The notes under the pieces: model-generated
What the model was told of the DNA's origin: nothing
The model's database searches: none
Seen by the model: only the letters and a program-made list of their open reading frames with translations
Program-made: the position numbers and the translations under genes
Source: an uncultured Clostridia bacterium
GTDB lineage: Bacteria; Bacillota; Clostridia; Christensenellales; Borkfalkiaceae
NCBI GenBank assembly: GCA_949878885.1
Contig: CATLBN010000015.1
Coordinates: forward strand, 1 to 43,773
Reading direction: 5' to 3'
DNA length: 43,773 nt
Shown: piece by piece, positions 42,001 to 43,773 of the stretch
Numbering within the stretch: position 1 is the first letter of the stretch
How the letters are laid out: each line of letters starts with the position of its first letter

Positions 42001-42906
42001 TGACCGGGACGATTCGAATGCTGAATAATCTACCGTAAGTCTTCCCAAAGACACGGCTTTAATAGTGCCCGTAGTTTCATATACCGCGTTAACTTTAAGC
42101 GACGACGCGTCGAAAGTCTGTCCAACGTAATAGTCTGTTTTTCCGCCGTCTTCCACTTCTATTTTTTCTACGGCAGTAACCGCCGCACGGGTTTCAAACG
42201 TAGCGTAATATAAATCGGTAGTGCTGTTTTTATTAATATCGCGCGTTATTTCGTAATCGCCTGCCTCATTAATTTCTATTTCTACCTTTTGAACTGCTTT
42301 AGCCGTTGCCGGATATTCGTAAGACTGTCCGTTTACCAAAATTGCCGCAGCGGTTGCGCCTGTTGTTCCGTTTTCTACGTAAACGGTAAGCGTACCCGCG
42401 CCGCCTGCGTTAACAATTACCGAACCCGAACCCATTTTTACGGAATTTTTAAAATTTAAATCGCCGGAGGTACGCTTTCTTTCTCTTATTTCCGTTCCCT
42501 TGGAAACGGTAAATACGTTTTTGGTAATGTCTGCCGTAGTGGTTTGCACCTGCAAATCCGAAACGTTTAACGTATATGTAATATCCACTTTGCCGTCCTC
42601 GCCGGGTACGGGGTCATCGTCGTCCGCTTCGCTTAACGTAGGTTTTAAAACCGCCCAAGTTGCGTCGCAAACGGTGCATTTATCGTCTTCTCCCCAAGTA
42701 TGCGGCGCTTTAAATCCAACCTCGTCGGTATCTCCACAAGTAGGAATGCGCCAATGCTGCGTTCCGTTATAAGTCCATTCTTCGGCATAAGTATGCTTAT
42801 GTCCTCCGCAGCTAGAACCGCAAGCCGTAAATGCAAACGCCGTAAGCGCCATTGACGAACATACTATTGTTGCCGCCACCTTTTTTAAAAGTTTACCGTT
42901 TTTCAT
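39061..42906 (-). CDS. Secreted lipoprotein with pectinesterase domain and Ig-like repeats
   Basis: A 1281-residue multidomain surface protein. It has a lipoprotein signal (1-29, FTAC box), a His/Cys-rich block HKHTYAEEW...CTVC (36-81), beta-sandwich and Big_3-type Ig domains (about 110-420) and a pectinesterase beta-helix (about 430-765). The last has catalytic blocks GYHDTLY, EGRTDYIFG and LGRAWG, matching the family GxxDTLY, DFIFG and LGRPW. Several beta-sandwich, carbohydrate-binding-like modules follow to the C-terminus. It would demethylate pectin at the cell surface. The SD GGGAGG is 6 nt before the ATG. No other pectinolytic gene lies in the window. Confidence 0.88.
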   Translation of the reverse strand: MKNGKLLKKVAATIVCSSMALTAFAFTACGSSCGGHKHTYAEEWTYNGTQHWRIPTCGDTDEVGFKAPHTWGEDDKCTVCDATWAVLKPTLSEADDDDPVPGEDGKVDITYTLNVSDLQVQTTTADITKNVFTVSKGTEIRERKRTSGDLNFKNSVKMGSGSVIVNAGGAGTLTVYVENGTTGATAAAILVNGQSYEYPATAKAVQKVEIEINEAGDYEITRDINKNSTTDLYYATFETRAAVTAVEKIEVEDGGKTDYYVGQTFDASSLKVNAVYETTGTIKAVSLGRLTVDYSAFESSRSGVYTIKLSYVKGGRTYVAEYDVTVYELEGLTYSTHLTNGTKQTTFKQIYLKDEEFSAEGLTVTATTKCGDKSATFKLSPERYTISAPDLSSVGEKTVTVTSNDVSTVKIELKVYVVEKAEAVNNQIAVSVDASKPISPVNFHTVTQALTYLENYDAAVVKTINIADGVYKEKISVNIPNVHLIGSKTNKPSADTDNGAVLMYDAISGKTDASGKNYGTNGSGTVTVTSAATGFVAQNITFKNYYNTNALYNESLNISSDSQACALVVESASASFFNCKMSGYHDTLYSNKGKHYYEKCWIEGRTDYIFGSDANAYFKKCTIYTLSAGSQDNNGGYVCALKPSASSYYFVFNGCEFTGADEGATDIALGRAWGTEMKTVIMNSVISGNYSVNPHTFGTAKKQRYCTMSGNEPKAENMLEYNNTGAGAVSESIALTCTYMTQTQAAEYDADKITAILGFTPLSPEAETFDVTVKDGSENALCTLKIESGDKLTLDALYSALSKTEYSRYDIEGVYTDANFQNAYATDSVVNGALTVYVKLVEGPFSKDTAISFKEKDPSYEVRDPNSTKYIGKLKVESNSGTFVMNNDWYKLTGDATISLLLKADTVVAVKAYDDSLQLTFNGEPVNCKFVSGTYTVDLREAGTLVISKKATSSQGYIGSVNVDCDAGLSMTKSTVTLYCGSAVVGTLSVYNDTKIEKEQLDALLKDYSLPDGKEFEGYYSDAACSSAYDFNSAIAGATPIYIGLKEASAVIGTNTTISFGSGGNYESFIDSGKLIAVNDSGNVFGQIQSNCNQLNNGTSLKITVSAGATVHIDSYANYTHYTVKIDGTVVTPTEITATTYQYHADADCVFELVSAANNYIYNIKVLYISTVTASTGKVYEYAAPITDSEYISSSNLAENNDWAKFGDDNAYVLLYVEANVTLTFTVYDNTMLSVNGDDEAMVTVDKNTLTYSTSEAEYLLIKRKAGTSAYFKLITATAKA

Positions 42907-42948
42907 TAATTCCTCCCAAAATAAAATGAATGCAATTAAGAGTTTTTA

Positions 42949-43005
42949 AGGGAAAAGCTTTTCCCTACCGTGGGCATGAAAAAATGCCCACGGAAAAAAT
43001 CCGTG
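42949..43005 (-). promoter_or_regulatory. Structured leader of the pectinesterase gene with competing hairpins
   Basis: In transcript order: stem A (43005-42989, cacgga/tccgtg), stem B (42993-42968, 10-bp arms ccgtgggcat/atgcccacgg), stem C (42966-42949, perfect 18-base palindrome). A and B share bases 42989-42993 and cannot form together, as in attenuators or riboswitch-like leaders. No known riboswitch motif is recognised. Confidence 0.5.
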
Positions 43006-43025
43006 CATTATTAAATTGTAGATTT

Positions 43026-43054
43026 ATTATATAAAATTATATTTAATATTACAA
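43026..43054 (-). promoter_or_regulatory. Promoter of the pectinesterase gene
   Basis: On the minus strand TTGTAA (43054-43049), 17 nt, TATAAT (43031-43026); leader of about 110 nt. Confidence 0.6.
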
Positions 43055-43165
43055 GTATTTGTGAAAACTTTTTTCTTATTTATTTAAATAATTTTCATTT
43101 TTTGCAATAACTTAACTTTATTTTTATATAATTATTAAATTTTTAAATATACGGGCAATTCTGAG

Positions 43166-43194
43166 TTGAATTATCTGTTATAATGTGATATACT
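43166..43194 (+). promoter_or_regulatory. Promoter of the ABC-F leader and gene
   Basis: TTGAAT (43166-43171), 17 nt, TATACT (43189-43194) with an extended -10 TG at 43186-43187. Confidence 0.75.
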
Positions 43195-43218
43195 TTAAAC
43201 ACTTTTAAGAGGTGTAAA

Positions 43219-43293
43219 ATGATTAATCTTTTTTGCATAACCGAATTTTACCGTCTGCCTTACCGACAGACGCTTTGTTTTGCAGAAAAGTAA
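43219..43293 (+). CDS. 24-codon regulatory leader peptide upstream of the ABC-F gene
   Basis: ATG at 43219 with SD AAGAGG (43207-43212), stop TAA at 43291-43293. The peptide begins MINLFCITEFYRL and ends TLCFAEK. Bases 43252-43257 (cgtctg) pair with 43267-43272 (cagacg) inside the ORF, so a ribosome stalled in it would change folding downstream. It precedes a terminator hairpin, the layout of translation attenuators controlling ABC-F antibiotic-resistance genes. The peptide itself is probably only regulatory. Confidence 0.75.
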   Translation: MINLFCITEFYRLPYRQTLCFAEK

Positions 43294-43311
43294 TTAACTG
43301 GATTTATGTTT

Positions 43312-43348
43312 AAAGCCGCGGAAAACTTTTCCGCGGCTTTATTTATTT
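43312..43348 (+). terminator. Attenuator hairpin before the ABC-F gene
   Basis: Fourteen-base perfect arms (43312-43325 and 43327-43340), then atttattta. It lies between the leader peptide stop and the SD of the ABC-F gene, so it would stop transcription unless an alternative fold forms. Confidence 0.8.
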
Positions 43349-43361
43349 AGGAGGAAAATAT

Positions 43362-43773
43362 ATGGCGCTTATTAGCGTAAAAAACTTAACTTTTTCATAC
43401 GAAGGCAGCTTTAAAAACGTTTTTGAAAACGTAAGCTTTCAAATAGATACAACTTGGCGGCTGGGCGTTGTGGGCAGAAACGGCAGAGGCAAAACCACTC
43501 TTTTCAATTTATTTTTAGGTAAATACAAATATTCGGGCACCATTGCTTCAAACGTTGAATTTACTTATTTCCCTTATCCCGTACAAAATAAAAACAGACT
43601 TGTACGCGAAGTTCTATACGAGGTTTGTCCTTATGCGGACGACGGAGATATTTTACGGGAATTTTCTTATTTGGGAGTAGGCGTCGGCACTCTTTACGAC
43701 ATTTATTTAAAACTTTCCGAAGGCGAACAAACCAAAATTTTACTTGCCGGACTTTTTTTAAACGACGGGAACT
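43362..43773 (+). CDS. ABC-F ribosome-protection protein, Lsa-like (cut at window end)
   Basis: The first 137 codons of an ABC-F ATPase; the rest lies outside the window. The N-terminus MALISVKNLTFSYEGSFKNVF, Walker A GRNGRGKTT and the signature LSEGEQTKILLAGLFL closely follow the Lsa-type proteins. Those bind the ribosomal E site and confer lincosamide, pleuromutilin and streptogramin A resistance. A strong AGGAGG SD (43349-43354) precedes the ATG by 7 nt. The attenuated leader supports a drug-inducible role. The antibiotic profile cannot be predicted without the interdomain linker, which is not in view. Confidence 0.87.
   Translation, partial: MALISVKNLTFSYEGSFKNVFENVSFQIDTTWRLGVVGRNGRGKTTLFNLFLGKYKYSGTIASNVEFTYFPYPVQNKNRLVREVLYEVCPYADDGDILREFSYLGVGVGTLYDIYLKLSEGEQTKILLAGLFLNDGN

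Overview
The window looks like a chromosomal segment of an anaerobic, endospore-forming member of the Clostridia (Bacillota). The reasons are the sporulation and germination genes (gerAA-AB-AC, a SpoIVFA/SpoIVFB pair, spmA-spmB, a SipL-like SPOCS protein), a Veg homologue, a PPi-type phosphofructokinase, a formate/nitrite channel, Firmicutes-type Shine-Dalgarno (SD) sites and sigma-A-type promoters with 16-17 nt spacers. The DNA is moderately AT-rich with compact GC-rich terminator hairpins. A secreted multidomain pectinesterase suggests a plant-fibre-rich, gut-like habitat. The lineage below class is not determinable by eye. No rRNA, tRNA, CRISPR array, insertion sequence or prophage was seen.

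Layout. 1-2.4 kb: a heavy-metal/manganese exporter-family membrane protein and an ABC ATPase with degenerate catalytic motifs. 2.4-5.7 kb: queH, an unusual ornithine-carbamoyltransferase-family enzyme, a metallophosphoesterase and trmB. 5.8-10.3 kb: an orphan membrane protein and the gerAA-gerAB-gerAC germinant receptor operon. 10.4-12.6 kb: a PadR/DUF1700/DUF4097-like operon under an apparently self-regulated promoter. 12.7-14.2 kb: an OGG1-type glycosylase coupled to a zinc-dependent phospholipase-C-family protein. 14.2-19.7 kb: spoIVFA-spoIVFB, rsmA, and metG-tatD. 19.7-21.1 kb: spmA-spmB followed by a candidate small RNA. 21.1-26.6 kb: ispE - hypothetical - cysteine desulfurase, the SipL-like protein, Veg, and an acidic zinc-ribbon protein. 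26.7-32.9 kb: a membrane-anchored propeller-like protein, a small gene with an apparent ATT start, PPi-PFK, a formate/nitrite channel, and rplM-rpsI with a structured leader. 32.9-36.8 kb: cysE-cysS-alaS with a short AlaRS. 37-39 kb: a DeoR regulator, a small hypothetical and a DUF89 protein. 39-43 kb: the pectinesterase. 43.1 kb to the end: a leader-peptide/attenuator region and the start of an Lsa-like ABC-F ribosome-protection gene, cut by the window edge.

Strongest leads: (1) the ABC-F gene is preceded by a promoter, a 24-codon upstream ORF and a terminator hairpin, the layout of ribosome-mediated attenuation. (2) At least four genes (queH, trmB, ispE, DUF89) have no SD and carry a -10 hexamer exactly 6 nt before the start codon, implying leaderless mRNAs. 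(3) The MalK-type ATPase has lost the Q-loop Gln, the LSGGQ signature and the H-loop His while keeping Walker A and B. (4) There is a candidate terminated small RNA between spmB and the desulfurase gene. (5) The transcarbamylase lacks several canonical active-site residues. All functional calls come from reading motifs; no database search was run.
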